From Nocardia cyriacigeorgica (GTDB lineage: Bacteria > Actinomycetota > Actinomycetes > Mycobacteriales > Mycobacteriaceae): 64,000 bases of DNA. The DNA is taken from NCBI RefSeq assembly GCF_010858045.1, contig NZ_JAAGVC010000016.1:44238-108237 (forward strand), written 5' to 3'. The position numbers were made by a program, and so were the translations under genes. Positions 8,671-18,970 of the stretch are shown here, in pieces; the stretch's first letter is position 1; every line of letters starts with the position of its first letter. The notes beneath the pieces are model-generated. The model saw only the letters and a list, made by a program, of their open reading frames with translations. It ran no database searches and had not been told where the DNA came from.

Positions 8671-9021
8671 CTCGCCCCGAGGCAACTGACATAGGGTGCC
8701 CTCACGCGGCTCGGCGTGTTGTTTTGGAGGATTGGTTAATCCCCAGCGTGCGCGGCGAATCCTGCCGAACTCCAACGTAATTGCGCATGGCAATTACCTT
8801 GGCGAGCGAATACCGGTTGCATTGGTCGAATTTAGAGGATCGCGGTACGCTTCGGACCGGTCAGGCACAGGCGTCCCGTCCGGCCTGTCTGATCGGGGAA
8901 GGGTGTTGGTTTCCCGGTCAGCGCTGTCGGGGGTGACGATCGGCGAGTAATGCTGCTCACCAGCGGTTTCGAAAATGAATCCGCGCTGTGCTGCCTAGTG
9001 GTCTACGAGAGTGCAGGTTCG
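8671..9021. other. Regulatory intergenic region before NRPS cluster
   Basis: About 350 bp without a convincing gene. It is clearly richer in A+T than its flanks, especially 8715-8850. It contains the 8-bp inverted repeat described separately and a short hairpin with arms GGATT/AATCC at 8729-8742. An in-frame extension upstream of the monooxygenase start exists but lacks coding character and a ribosome-binding site. Confidence 0.6.
8777..8797. promoter_or_regulatory. Perfect inverted repeat, candidate operator of NRPS cluster
   Basis: GTAATTGC (8777-8784) and GCAATTAC (8790-8797) form a perfect 8-bp inverted repeat around a 5-nt centre. It lies in the A+T-rich intergenic region upstream of the monooxygenase-NRPS operon. 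Length and symmetry suit a TetR- or MarR-type dimer; the regulator is not visible. Confidence 0.5.
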
Positions 9022-11496
9022 ATGAGCAGTCCGATCAAGGTAGTTGTACTAGGGGCGGGGATCGGCGGACTCACCACTGCCGCCGCATTGCGACATGCCG
9101 GGTTCGGGGTCGAGCTCTACGAGGCGGGGCCCGAGCTGCGGGCGCAGGGATTCGGTCTTTCGGTACAGGCCAACGGGATCAACGCGTTGCGCAGCCTCGA
9201 TCTCGGACTCGACACCGAACTCCTCGAACGCGGCGGCCGCGTCGAGACCTTCCAGTTCCGCAAGCCGGAGGGCACCCTGATCCGGGAGCTGCCCGTCTAC
9301 AAGCTCGACGCCGGGCTCGGCGCGCCCGCGGTCGCGCTGCATCGCGCCGATCTGCATGCCGCGCTGGTGCGCGCGATCGGTGACACGCCGACCTTCACCG
9401 GGGCCCAGGCCACGCGTTTCATTGATGACGGTGATCGGGTCCGGGTCGAGTTCGCCGACGGTCGCGAAGCCGAGGGTGACCTGCTCGTCGGCGCCGACGG
9501 CATCCACTCCATGGTGCGTGCCCAGCTGCACGGCCGGTCCGAGCCGCGACCGGGCAATTTCGTGTGCTGGCTGGCGTGTATCCCGTTCGAGCATCCCCGC
9601 GTTCCGCGTGGCGCCTCGGCCCATTACTGGGGCACCGGAATGCGTTTCGGCATCCACGACATCGGCCACGGCCGGGTGTACTGGTGGGGCACGATGACCA
9701 TGCCGGGCGAGGAGGCCGCCGACTGGCAGGGCACCAAGGACGACCTGCTGCGCCTGTACGCGGGATGGGCGCCGGAGGTGCGCGCCTGCATCGAGCAGAC
9801 CGAATGGTCGGATGTGCTGGCCGTGCCCGCGCAGGACCGGCCGCCGCTGGCCGAACTCGGCCGCGGCCGGGTCACCCTGCTCGGTGACGCCGCGCATCCG
9901 ATGCTGCCCAGTCTGGGACAGGGCGCGAACTCGGCCATCGAAGACGCCGTCGTCCTCGCGCACACGCTGGCCAACTCGCTCGATCCGATCGCCGGGCTGC
10001 GCCGCTACGAGCAGTTGCGCGCCGATCGCAGCGCCATGTTCGTCAACGGCTCGGCTCAGCTGGCCAAGGTCGAGCAGACCGGCAACGACAAGGCCGTCGC
10101 GGTGCGCGACGCCTACTTCCGCCGCGCGCCGGAGGCGTTCTTTCTGAACAACCTGGCCAAGCCCATGGGCTTTCCGGAACTCGGCGGCCCGAGCGTCGAC
10201 CTGCCGCGCGAGCTCTCCCCGATGGAGCGCTGGCACTGGATCGCCGATCAGCTCGCGCCGCTGCACATCCTGTCCCGGGTGCGGGTGCACGGCACCGTCA
10301 CCGCCGAGCAGATCCGCGCGGGTCTGGACGAAGTGCAGCGCCGACATCCGCTGCTGCGGGTCGCGATCGCGGCGAATCCGGATGGCACCGAACCGAAGTT
10401 CGTGCCCACCGATCGTCCGCTGCCGCTGCGCGTGGTGGAATCCGCGGATCCCGACGCCTGGCTGTCCGAGACGGACGAGGTCGAGCTGCGTGAGCCGTTC
10501 GACTGGCAGCAGGGCCCGCTGGGCCGCGCGGTGCTGATCACCGACCCGGCAGGCCAGAGCGCCGACCTGGTGGTGACCCTGCATTACGCGATCGCCGACG
10601 GTGAATCGGCGATGACGGTGGCCAAGCAGATTCTGCAGGTCGCCGCGGGTGAAGCGGGCGAGCTGCCGGTGAGCCCGGTGCGTCCGGGCCCGGAGCGGCT
10701 GTTCCCGGCGAAGTACCGGGGCGGCAGCGGGACTCGCAAGATGATCGGCGCGCAGCTGCGCGACCAGCTGGCCCAGTTGCGCAAACCGCGGCGGCTGGAA
10801 CCGACCACCCTGGTGCCGCCCGCACAGCGTCGCAGCCGCGTGGTGCACCGCAAGCTCGACGGTGACCGCCTCGACGCGCTGCTGGCCGGATGTGAGGCCC
10901 GCGGCGTGAGCTTGCAGTCGGTGCTGTCGGCGGCGCTGCTGGTGGGTGCCGCCCGTGAGGCGGGCACCACGGGTGCGGCGCCGTACACGGTGGGCAGCTC
11001 GGTGAACTTCCGTTCGCACCTCGACGGTGTGGTCTCCGACGCCGAAGTCGGTTCCTACCAGGGCATGATCGCCACCATGGCGAACTATGCGCCGTGGGTG
11101 TCGCTGTGGCAGCTGGCCGGGGAGATCGACGGCGCCTACCGCGAACGGATGGCGCGCCGCGACCACATGTCGGCGCTGAATCTGTTGCAGGCGGTCGGCC
11201 CGAAGTCGGTGGCGGCCAGCGCTTCGACGGTGAAGCTGATGGACAGCCGCGGTCCCGGCCACCTGTGCATGACCTACCTGGGACAGTACGACGTCCCGGA
11301 CAAGATCGGTGCCTGGCGACTGTCGGAGGCGCAGTTCGTCTCCGGCATGTCGGTGAGCGGTTTCATCATGGCGACCGCCAATGCCACCCACGGTCAGCTG
11401 TCGTTCAACGTCGGATACGTGGAACCGGCGGTGTCGACGGAACGGGCCGAACTGCTCGCCGACGAGAGCATCCGGGCGCTGCTGTCAGCGATCTGA
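9022..11496 (+). CDS. FAD monooxygenase-condensation/PapA-like acyltransferase fusion
   Basis: 824 residues. Residues 1-390 are a group A flavin monooxygenase: Rossmann motif 'VVLGAGIGGLTTAAAL', a central 'LLVGADGIHSMVR' DG motif, and the FAD-ribityl motif 'GDAAHPMLPSLGQGAN' near residue 290. From about 398 ('LSPMERWHWIADQ') to the end lies a condensation-like acyltransferase domain of the PapA5 type. Its active-site HHxxxDG reads 'HYAIADG': His521 is present but the second, catalytic His is Tyr522. The domain may be non-catalytic or use another base. The ATG at 9022 is preferred to upstream codons in the A+T-rich leader. It precedes the NRPS in the same direction, so tailoring or transfer of its product is likely. 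Confidence 0.85.
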   Translation: MSSPIKVVVLGAGIGGLTTAAALRHAGFGVELYEAGPELRAQGFGLSVQANGINALRSLDLGLDTELLERGGRVETFQFRKPEGTLIRELPVYKLDAGLGAPAVALHRADLHAALVRAIGDTPTFTGAQATRFIDDGDRVRVEFADGREAEGDLLVGADGIHSMVRAQLHGRSEPRPGNFVCWLACIPFEHPRVPRGASAHYWGTGMRFGIHDIGHGRVYWWGTMTMPGEEAADWQGTKDDLLRLYAGWAPEVRACIEQTEWSDVLAVPAQDRPPLAELGRGRVTLLGDAAHPMLPSLGQGANSAIEDAVVLAHTLANSLDPIAGLRRYEQLRADRSAMFVNGSAQLAKVEQTGNDKAVAVRDAYFRRAPEAFFLNNLAKPMGFPELGGPSVDLPRELSPMERWHWIADQLAPLHILSRVRVHGTVTAEQIRAGLDEVQRRHPLLRVAIAANPDGTEPKFVPTDRPLPLRVVESADPDAWLSETDEVELREPFDWQQGPLGRAVLITDPAGQSADLVVTLHYAIADGESAMTVAKQILQVAAGEAGELPVSPVRPGPERLFPAKYRGGSGTRKMIGAQLRDQLAQLRKPRRLEPTTLVPPAQRRSRVVHRKLDGDRLDALLAGCEARGVSLQSVLSAALLVGAAREAGTTGAAPYTVGSSVNFRSHLDGVVSDAEVGSYQGMIATMANYAPWVSLWQLAGEIDGAYRERMARRDHMSALNLLQAVGPKSVAASASTVKLMDSRGPGHLCMTYLGQYDVPDKIGAWRLSEAQFVSGMSVSGFIMATANATHGQLSFNVGYVEPAVSTERAELLADESIRALLSAI

Positions 11497-11529
11497 GACA
11501 GATCGTTCACCGTCCGACAACCGCGTGGC

Positions 11530-11549
11530 GGCCCGGCAGTCCCCGGGCC
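11530..11549 (+). other. Hairpin between monooxygenase and NRPS genes
   Basis: GGCCCGG and CCGGGCC form a perfect 7-bp stem with a 6-nt loop in the 171-bp gap. No U-tract follows, so it may be an mRNA structure or weak attenuator rather than a terminator. Confidence 0.3.
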
Positions 11550-11667
11550 GTCATCGCCACAACCTTCGATCGATACGGACGACTGCTCTGGCGTCCCCGC
11601 GTGATCACAGCGCCGTGACCCGCCGACGCCGGCAGCGGGTCCGAACCTGGCCGCACGAGGAGCTACC

Positions 11668-14600
11668 GTGAATTCCGAGACGACACCGGCGGACGCGGAG
11701 GAGCCCGGCCTAGCCCGCTGGCCGGTCACCGCCTATCAGCGCGACGTGCTGTCCGCCGCCTTCCGGTTCGCACCGGAACCGGTGTCCCAGTTGGCCGTCA
11801 AGGGCGATGTGGACCGGCCGCTGGATGTGGCGCGGATGCGGGAGGTGCTGCATCGCGCGGTGCGCCGCAACGATGCGCTGCGCCTGCGTTTCGAACTCGT
11901 CGACGGGGAGTTCCGGCAGTGGGTTTCCGAGGTCGAACCCGTGCTCGAGCACGTCGATTTCACCGCTGAACCCGATCCGGCGCAGGCGTGCGCGGACTGG
12001 ATTCGCCGGATGTCGGCCCAGCCCATCGAAGGGCCGTCCAATCTGGCGGTAGCGGTATTGGTCGACGATCCGGCCGATTTCCACATCTTCATCCGGGTGC
12101 AGCACGCCAATGCCGACGGCTGGGCGTTGAACATGCTGCTGGCGCATCTGATCCACGACTTCCTGAGCCCCGACAGCGCCGAGCCGGAGCCGCTGCCCTC
12201 CTATCGCGAGTTGCTCACCGCCGAGCAGCAGTACCGGTTCTCCGCGGACTGGAATGCCGACCGCGAGGCGCTGCTCGACCACGTCGGTGACGCTGTTCCG
12301 GCACTGTTCACCCGCACGTCCGCGCCGACGGCCGCGCGCGGGCATCGGGTGGTGCGCTTGGACAAGGCCTATCTGGATCGGCTGCGCGGCACCGGCACCT
12401 CGCCGTTCGCCTACACCGCGGCCGCGCTGGGCGCTTACCTGTGCGCGGTGCACCGCACCGATGAGGTGATGCTCGGCGTGCCGATGCTCAACCGCGACAC
12501 ACCCGTCGCGTTGGCAGCGGGCGGACATGTCACCAATATGCTGCCGGTGCGGGTGCGCGTCGGCGAGCGGCGGACGCTGGCCGAGGTGGCCGCCGATGTC
12601 GCCGCTCAGATCAAGGCGTTGAAGAAGCATCAGCGCTTCGCCTACGGCGATCTCATGCGCGCGCTCGCCGAAGACCCGTCCGCGCCACCGCTGTTCGACG
12701 TGTCGTACTCGTATATGCGGTTGCCCGCCTCGGACCATCTGGATCAGATCATGGCGCGGCTGCGGCTGCCCAATGCCGGATCCTGCCTACAGGCGCTCAA
12801 TATCGTCGCCATCGAACATCAGCGTGACGGTTCGCTGAGCGTGCAGTTGATCTACGACCTGGATGTCTTCGACGACACCTACCCGATCGGCAGCGCCCTC
12901 GACAGCGTCGCCACCATGATCGAGGCCTCGCTCACCGACCCGGAGCAGCCGGTATCGGCGTTGCCGCTGCTGTCGCCGGCGACGGCGCAGCGGGTCGCGG
13001 AGTTCGAGGCCGGTCCGCGCACCGACTTCCCGTACACCACGCTGGACCGGCTCTTCGCCGAACAGGCCGCGGCGCACCCGGCGCGTATCGCGATCATCGC
13101 TGCCGACGGCGAGCGCCTCGGCTACGCCGAATTGTCCGAGCGCGCCGATGTCTTCGCCGATCAGCTGCTCGAACTGGGCGCTACCGGCAACGAATGCGTG
13201 CCGGTGATCCTGTCGCGCTCGCCGCGGATGCTGATCGCCATGTACGGCATCCTGCGGGCCGGCTGCGCCTATGTGCCGCTGGATCCGGAGTTCCCGGCCA
13301 CCCGCATCGAGACCGTGCTGGCCGATTGCGGTGCGCGGTTCGTGGTGGCCGGACCCGAACATCAGGAGGTTTTCGACCGGCTGGGTGTGGTCCGGGTCGA
13401 GCCGGGGGAGGTGCATCCGGTGAGCGTCGAAAACCGTTCGCATCCGGCCGATCTCGCCTATCTCATCTACACCTCCGGTTCGACCGGCAAGCCCAAGGGC
13501 GTGATGATCGAGCACCGCTCGGTGGTCAACCGGTTGACCTGGATGCAGCGGCGCTACCCGCTGGGCGCTGCCGACGTCATCCTGCAGAAGACGCCGGCCA
13601 CCTTCGACGTGTCGGTGTGGGAGCTGTTCTGGTGGTCGATCACCGGCGCGCGGGTGGCGTTGCTCGAGGCCGGCGGGGAGCGCGATCCGCGCCGCATCAT
13701 CGCCGCCATCGAGAAGGACGCGGTGACGGTGCTGCATTTCGTGCCGTCGATGCTCGCGGCCTTCGTCGACGAGCTCGACAGCGATCACGCCGCCGTCGCG
13801 CGGATCGCCTCGCTGCGGCGGGTGTTCTGCAGTGGCGAGGCGCTGCCGCCCGCGCTGGTGCGCCGTTTCCAGGCGGTGTTCGCCGCCGCCGGAGTGACGG
13901 CCCCGCAGCTGGTGAATCTGTACGGGCCGACGGAGGCGACGGTCGACGTCTCCTACTTCGACTGCCCCGACGGCGAAGCGCTCGACGTGGTGCCCATCGG
14001 CCGTCCCATCGAGAACATCGACCTGCTGGTGCTCGACGAACACGGCCGCAGGTTGCCGCCCGGTGTGCCCGGTGAGCTGAATATCGCCGGTGTCGGTGTG
14101 GCGCGCGGCTACCGCGGCCGCGACGACCTCACCGCCGCGGCGTTCGTGCACGACCGCACGGTCGCGGGCCGTCGCCGCTACCGCACCGGCGACCTGGTGC
14201 GCTGGCTGCCCGACGGCCAGATCGATTACCTGGGCCGCTTCGACGACCAGGTGAAGGTGCGCGGCAACCGCGTCACCCTCGGCGAGGTGCAGAACGCGAT
14301 GCTCGACTGCGCCGGGGTGCGCGCGGCGGCCGTCGTCGACGAGAAGTCACCGGCGCAGGGGGTGTACCTGGTCGGCTATTACGTCGGCGAGTCCGAGGCC
14401 GAGCCCGCGCGCGACCGATTGGCCGCCGAGCTCGGTGAGCGGCTACCCAAATACATGGTGCCGAGCCGGCTGGTGCGGGTGGATCGGATCCCGGTCACCC
14501 GCAACGGCAAACTCGATCGCCGGGCACTGGCGCAGGCCGCGGCCGAACAGCAGCCTGCCGAGGCGGCCGCAGGTTCGGGTGAGCCGCGCAACGACGTGGA

Positions 14601-17600
14601 GGCCGCGCTGGTGCGGGTGTGGTCGGCGGTCCTGGGCGTCGACACGATCGGCGTGCACGACAACTTCTTCACCCACGGCGGCGACTCGATCCTCGCGCTG
14701 TCGGTGCGCACGGCCGCTGAACGCGCCGGTATCCGCTTCGATGTCGACACCTTCTACCAGCGCCCCACGATCGCCGAACTGGCCGAGGTGATCGCCGACA
14801 GCGCCGAGCAGGCGCCGGAGCCGGTCACCGCACGGCTGGCGACGGTGCCGCTGGTCGATCATGCCGCACTGCACCGCGCCGAAGACGCCTTCCCGGCCAC
14901 CGCCCTGCAGCTGGGCATGCTGTTCCACAGCCTGGAACGCGCCGATTCGGTGACCTACAAGGATGTGTTCCGCTATCGGCTGCGGATTCCGTGGCAGGAA
15001 CGGCAATTCCGCACCGCCTTCGACCGGCTGCTGCGGCGCCAGCCCGCGCTGCGGTCGTCGTTCGAGCTGACGAAGTTCTCGGTGCCGTTGCAGATCGTGC
15101 ATCCGGAGATCACCGCAGATTACGAGGTCGTGGACCTGACCGGCATCGCCGAGACCGAAGCCGAGCGCCGGGTCGAGGACTACATCCAGCAGCGCAGGCA
15201 CGCGGCCTACGCCATCGACCGGGCACCGCTGCACGCCCTGCGCGCCTTCCTGCGTGCTCCCGAAACATCCTCCGGCACCGCGGCGGTCGATCTGGTGCTC
15301 AGCTTCCACCACGCCATCCTCGACGGCTGGAGCGTGGCGACCTCGGTGCTCGAGCTGCTGCGCGACTACCTGCACGCGCTGGGCGTGCTGGAAACCGGCA
15401 TCGACGACACCGCCCACCCGGCGGCGGCGCTCGCCGAATACGCGCAGGCCGAACTCACTGCCACACAACGTGTTTCGTCGCGGGCGTACTGGCGCGAAGT
15501 ACTCGCCGGTGCCGAGGCGACCGCGCTGACGGCCTTGGCGGCCCATCAGCCGCAATCCGCCGGCCCCGCGAAGGCGCGGGCGTTGGTACCGCAGCGGCTC
15601 AGTGCCCGGATCGCCGATTTCGCGGCGCGACATCAGGTCCCGGAGAAGGCGGTGTATCTGGCCGCGCATCTGCTGACGCTGCGGCTGCTGTCCGGGCGCG
15701 CCGATGTGACCACCGGCGTCATCAGCCACGGCCGCCCCGACCGTGCGGGCGCCGAAAGCCTGGCCGGGCTGTTCCTCAACACGCTGCCGATGCGGCTGGA
15801 CGCCACCGTGACCACCTGGCGCGACGCCGTCGACCAGGTGGTGCGCCGCGACCGCGCCGCCTACCCGCATCGGCGCTACCCGCTGCGTTCGATCATGGCC
15901 GATCACGGCGGACCGGTGTTCGAGACGGCGTTCAACTACGTCAACTACCACCAATTCCAGGCCGTTCTCGGCGCGGACCGGGTGGAGCTCGACGACATCG
16001 ACATTCGCGAGGAAACCAACTTCCAGCTGCTGGTGACCGCGGCCACCGATCCACGCGACGGCCGGATGTGGTTGCGCGTCGACGGTGACGGCGCGGTCGG
16101 CGCCGAGCAGTGCGAGATGTTCGCGCGCGCCGAGCTGCGGATGTTGACGGCTCTGGTGGACAACCCGGACGCCCCGATCGATCCGGGGGCCGAGTGGGTG
16201 TCGAGTCGTGACGTCGGTGCGCTGGTCGCCGAGGTCGCAGCCGTGCGACCGTCCGATATCGCCGTCGCCGCCGACGACTGCGCCTGGACCTATGACGAGC
16301 TGGTGACCCGCAGCGACGTCATCGCGGCCCGGCTGCTCGCGCACGGTGTGCGCACCGGGTCGAAGGTGGCCATCATCGGCCGCAGCACCCCGGAGCTGGT
16401 GGCGCTGGTGCTGGCGGTGGCCCGGATCGGCGCGGCGAGCGTCCCGCTGGACGTGCGTTATCCGAGGGCGCGGCTGAACCTGATGATCGAGCGGGCCCGC
16501 CCGCACCGCGTGGTTGTCGACGCCGGACACCTCGACCTGGTCGACGATCCGGCGCTGGTGCTCGATACCGCTGAACTCACCGCCCCGGCCGGTCCGTCGG
16601 ACCCGGCGGCACCGCGTTTCGGGCCGGTGCATCCGGAAACCACGGCCTACGTGCTGTTCACCTCCGGCTCGACCGGCGAACCCAAGGGCGTGGCGATGCC
16701 GCATCGCGGCCTGACCGCGCTGGTCGACTGGCAGCTGCGCGCGGAGTCGGGTAGCGGACTCGCGAGCACGCTGCAAGCGGCGCCGCTGAGCTTCGACGTC
16801 GCGTTCCAGGAAATCTTCACCACCCTGGCGGCGGGTTCGACGCTGCGGGTCAGCGAACGCGACCTGCGTGCCGATATGGACGAACTGCTGAGCACGGTGG
16901 CCGATGAGCAGATCGAGCGGGTGTTCCTGCCGTATGTGGCGTTGCAGGCGTTCGCCGAGGCGGCGTCGGTGCGCCAGATCTACCCGACCGGGTTGAAGGT
17001 GCTGGCGTCCTCGGGTGAGCAGTTGCGCATCACCGACGAGATCCGCGCGCTGTGCGCGGCGGTGCCCGGTCTGCTGCTGGAAAACCAGTACGGCCCCACC
17101 GAAACCCATGTGGCGACCACCTACACCCTCACCGGCCCGGAGAGCTCGTTCCCGGTGCTGCCGCCCATCGGCCGCGCCGTCGACGGCGATACCGCCGAGA
17201 TCCTGGACCGGCAGCTGCGGGTGGTGCCCGACGGCGTGATCGGCGAGATCTACCTCGGCGGTCGCTCGCTGGCACGCGGCTACGAAGCCATGCCCGGTTT
17301 GACCGCGCAACGGTTCGTCGCCGCCCCGGGCGGTGAGATCCGCTACCGCACCGGTGATCTCGGTGTGCGGCTGCCCTCGGGCGATATCGTCTGCCTCGGC
17401 CGCAGCGACAGTCAGGTGAAGATTCGTGGCTACCGGGTGGAGCCGGCCGAGGTCGAGCTCACCATCCTAGGCCTGGCCGAACAGTTCCCCGGGATCAGCG
17501 AGGCCGCCGTGGTGGCGCGCGGGTTCGGCGGGATCGATGGTGCGCTGGTGGCGTTCCTGGCCGGCGATGCCGAGTCCACCGATCTCACCGCGCTGCGAGC

Positions 17601-18879
17601 CGAACTGCGGTCGGTGCTGCCCGCGCATATGGTGCCGTCGCGGTGGCAGTGGGTGGAGTCGATGCCGCGCACACCCAGCGGCAAACGTGACGACCGGGCA
17701 CTGCTCGCCCTGCCGGTGACGAGCACCACCGAACAGGCGCAACAGCATCGGGAGCCGGTCGACGATATCGAGCGCTCGGCCATGGAACTGCTCGCCGAAT
17801 ACGCCGGCCTGCCGTCCATCGGTCCCGATGACGACTTCTACGCCATGGGTGGCACCTCCATCGGCGCCATGCGCGTGGTGATGGGGCTGTCGCGCCGCTG
17901 GGGCGTCGAGCTGCCGATGAGCGCGTTCGTGGCCGCGCCGACCGCGGCCGGGCTGGCCGAGCTGATCCGCGCGGGTGACACCCGGCCGAGCTTCGATCCG
18001 CTGGTGCCGATCCAGCCCGAAGGCACCAAACCGCCGCTGTTCCTGGTGCATCCGATCGGCGGCAACGTGCTGTGCTACCTCGCTGTCGCCAAGTATCTGG
18101 ATCCGGATCGTCCGGTGTACGGGTTGCAAGCGGCCGGCGCCGATACCGGCAGCACGCCGCTGAACTCGGTCGCTGCGATGGCCGATTCCTACATCGCGGC
18201 GATCCGCCGAGTGCATCCTGAGGGTCCGTACCATCTGGCGGGCTGGTCGTTCGGTGGTTATGTCGCACTGGAAATGGGGCGCAAGCTGCCCGAGCACGAA
18301 GTGGCCAGCGTGACCCTGCTCGACACGATGGCGCTGCGGCAGCAGTCCCGCGAACCCATCCCCGAGGAGAAACTGATCCGCTGGTTCTTCCTCGAACTGC
18401 TCTGGTATGCCCGCGGCAATGAGACCGCGCTCGGCGAGTTCGAACCGGATGTGCACGATTCGGCGGAACTGTTCGACGCCATGCTCGCCGAGGCCATCCG
18501 CTCCGGGATCCTGCCCGAAGGCAGTCCGGCGCAATCGATTCGACGGTTGTACGAGGTGTTCCACGCCAACTACACCGCGCTGATCACCTACCAGCTGTCG
18601 GTCTTCGACCGCGATATCACGCTGCTACGGGCCACCGACGGCATCCCGCGCGGCTTCGACATCGCCCACCAGACCATCGGCACGATGTTCGACAGCGAGA
18701 ACAACGGCTGGGAACAGTACGCCGGCCGCCGATTCGAGGTGGTGGCGGTGCCGGGCGATCACCTGCACATGATGACCGAACCGCATGTGGCCGAGGTCGG
18801 CATGCAACTGGACGCGGCGGTGTCGTCGGCCGATCCGGACCTGGACCGGGAGTTCAGCGAGGGCATGCTCGACGTGTGA
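11668..18879 (+). CDS. Dimodular NRPS, C-A(Ser)-T-C-A-T-TE
   Basis: 2403-residue peptide synthetase. C1 (1-440) has 'QHANADG' with the catalytic His and no upstream partner module in cis. A1 (450-960) has 'TSGSTGKPKG', 'YGPTEAT' and 'RNGKLDRR'; aligning its pocket to GrsA gives D-V-W-H-F-S-L-V-D-K, a serine code. T1 'GGDSIL' is near 1005. C2 has 'HHAILDG' near 1214. A2 (1520-2015) gives D-V-Q-F-A-S-Q-V-A-K, which I cannot assign. T2 'GGTSIG' is near 2061; the thioesterase (2110-2403) has 'GWSFGG' and 'GDHLHM'. No epimerase and no adjacent MbtH gene are seen. The product is probably an N-acylated Ser-X dipeptide or its lactone. The GTG start follows GAGGAG. Confidence 0.93.
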   Translation: MNSETTPADAEEPGLARWPVTAYQRDVLSAAFRFAPEPVSQLAVKGDVDRPLDVARMREVLHRAVRRNDALRLRFELVDGEFRQWVSEVEPVLEHVDFTAEPDPAQACADWIRRMSAQPIEGPSNLAVAVLVDDPADFHIFIRVQHANADGWALNMLLAHLIHDFLSPDSAEPEPLPSYRELLTAEQQYRFSADWNADREALLDHVGDAVPALFTRTSAPTAARGHRVVRLDKAYLDRLRGTGTSPFAYTAAALGAYLCAVHRTDEVMLGVPMLNRDTPVALAAGGHVTNMLPVRVRVGERRTLAEVAADVAAQIKALKKHQRFAYGDLMRALAEDPSAPPLFDVSYSYMRLPASDHLDQIMARLRLPNAGSCLQALNIVAIEHQRDGSLSVQLIYDLDVFDDTYPIGSALDSVATMIEASLTDPEQPVSALPLLSPATAQRVAEFEAGPRTDFPYTTLDRLFAEQAAAHPARIAIIAADGERLGYAELSERADVFADQLLELGATGNECVPVILSRSPRMLIAMYGILRAGCAYVPLDPEFPATRIETVLADCGARFVVAGPEHQEVFDRLGVVRVEPGEVHPVSVENRSHPADLAYLIYTSGSTGKPKGVMIEHRSVVNRLTWMQRRYPLGAADVILQKTPATFDVSVWELFWWSITGARVALLEAGGERDPRRIIAAIEKDAVTVLHFVPSMLAAFVDELDSDHAAVARIASLRRVFCSGEALPPALVRRFQAVFAAAGVTAPQLVNLYGPTEATVDVSYFDCPDGEALDVVPIGRPIENIDLLVLDEHGRRLPPGVPGELNIAGVGVARGYRGRDDLTAAAFVHDRTVAGRRRYRTGDLVRWLPDGQIDYLGRFDDQVKVRGNRVTLGEVQNAMLDCAGVRAAAVVDEKSPAQGVYLVGYYVGESEAEPARDRLAAELGERLPKYMVPSRLVRVDRIPVTRNGKLDRRALAQAAAEQQPAEAAAGSGEPRNDVEAALVRVWSAVLGVDTIGVHDNFFTHGGDSILALSVRTAAERAGIRFDVDTFYQRPTIAELAEVIADSAEQAPEPVTARLATVPLVDHAALHRAEDAFPATALQLGMLFHSLERADSVTYKDVFRYRLRIPWQERQFRTAFDRLLRRQPALRSSFELTKFSVPLQIVHPEITADYEVVDLTGIAETEAERRVEDYIQQRRHAAYAIDRAPLHALRAFLRAPETSSGTAAVDLVLSFHHAILDGWSVATSVLELLRDYLHALGVLETGIDDTAHPAAALAEYAQAELTATQRVSSRAYWREVLAGAEATALTALAAHQPQSAGPAKARALVPQRLSARIADFAARHQVPEKAVYLAAHLLTLRLLSGRADVTTGVISHGRPDRAGAESLAGLFLNTLPMRLDATVTTWRDAVDQVVRRDRAAYPHRRYPLRSIMADHGGPVFETAFNYVNYHQFQAVLGADRVELDDIDIREETNFQLLVTAATDPRDGRMWLRVDGDGAVGAEQCEMFARAELRMLTALVDNPDAPIDPGAEWVSSRDVGALVAEVAAVRPSDIAVAADDCAWTYDELVTRSDVIAARLLAHGVRTGSKVAIIGRSTPELVALVLAVARIGAASVPLDVRYPRARLNLMIERARPHRVVVDAGHLDLVDDPALVLDTAELTAPAGPSDPAAPRFGPVHPETTAYVLFTSGSTGEPKGVAMPHRGLTALVDWQLRAESGSGLASTLQAAPLSFDVAFQEIFTTLAAGSTLRVSERDLRADMDELLSTVADEQIERVFLPYVALQAFAEAASVRQIYPTGLKVLASSGEQLRITDEIRALCAAVPGLLLENQYGPTETHVATTYTLTGPESSFPVLPPIGRAVDGDTAEILDRQLRVVPDGVIGEIYLGGRSLARGYEAMPGLTAQRFVAAPGGEIRYRTGDLGVRLPSGDIVCLGRSDSQVKIRGYRVEPAEVELTILGLAEQFPGISEAAVVARGFGGIDGALVAFLAGDAESTDLTALRAELRSVLPAHMVPSRWQWVESMPRTPSGKRDDRALLALPVTSTTEQAQQHREPVDDIERSAMELLAEYAGLPSIGPDDDFYAMGGTSIGAMRVVMGLSRRWGVELPMSAFVAAPTAAGLAELIRAGDTRPSFDPLVPIQPEGTKPPLFLVHPIGGNVLCYLAVAKYLDPDRPVYGLQAAGADTGSTPLNSVAAMADSYIAAIRRVHPEGPYHLAGWSFGGYVALEMGRKLPEHEVASVTLLDTMALRQQSREPIPEEKLIRWFFLELLWYARGNETALGEFEPDVHDSAELFDAMLAEAIRSGILPEGSPAQSIRRLYEVFHANYTALITYQLSVFDRDITLLRATDGIPRGFDIAHQTIGTMFDSENNGWEQYAGRRFEVVAVPGDHLHMMTEPHVAEVGMQLDAAVSSADPDLDREFSEGMLDV

Positions 18880-18970
18880 CGGCGTACCGGCCGGCCATGA
18901 CCTCAGAGGTTATTGAGCCCATGACCCCGCGGCCCGCACAGTGGTGCCCGGACCGAGAGAGAGGGCGATC

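Noticed and set aside
11530..11549. Terminator between monooxygenase and NRPS genes
   Set aside because: Short stem without a U-tract and the genes look like one operon; listed only as a hairpin.
14443..17310. 955-residue minus-strand frame inside the NRPS gene
   Set aside because: Typical high-GC antisense frame; the plus strand has all NRPS core motifs.
16235..17700. Proline specificity for the second A domain
   Set aside because: The first three code positions (D-V-Q) agree with proline domains, but the remaining positions do not, so no substrate is assigned.
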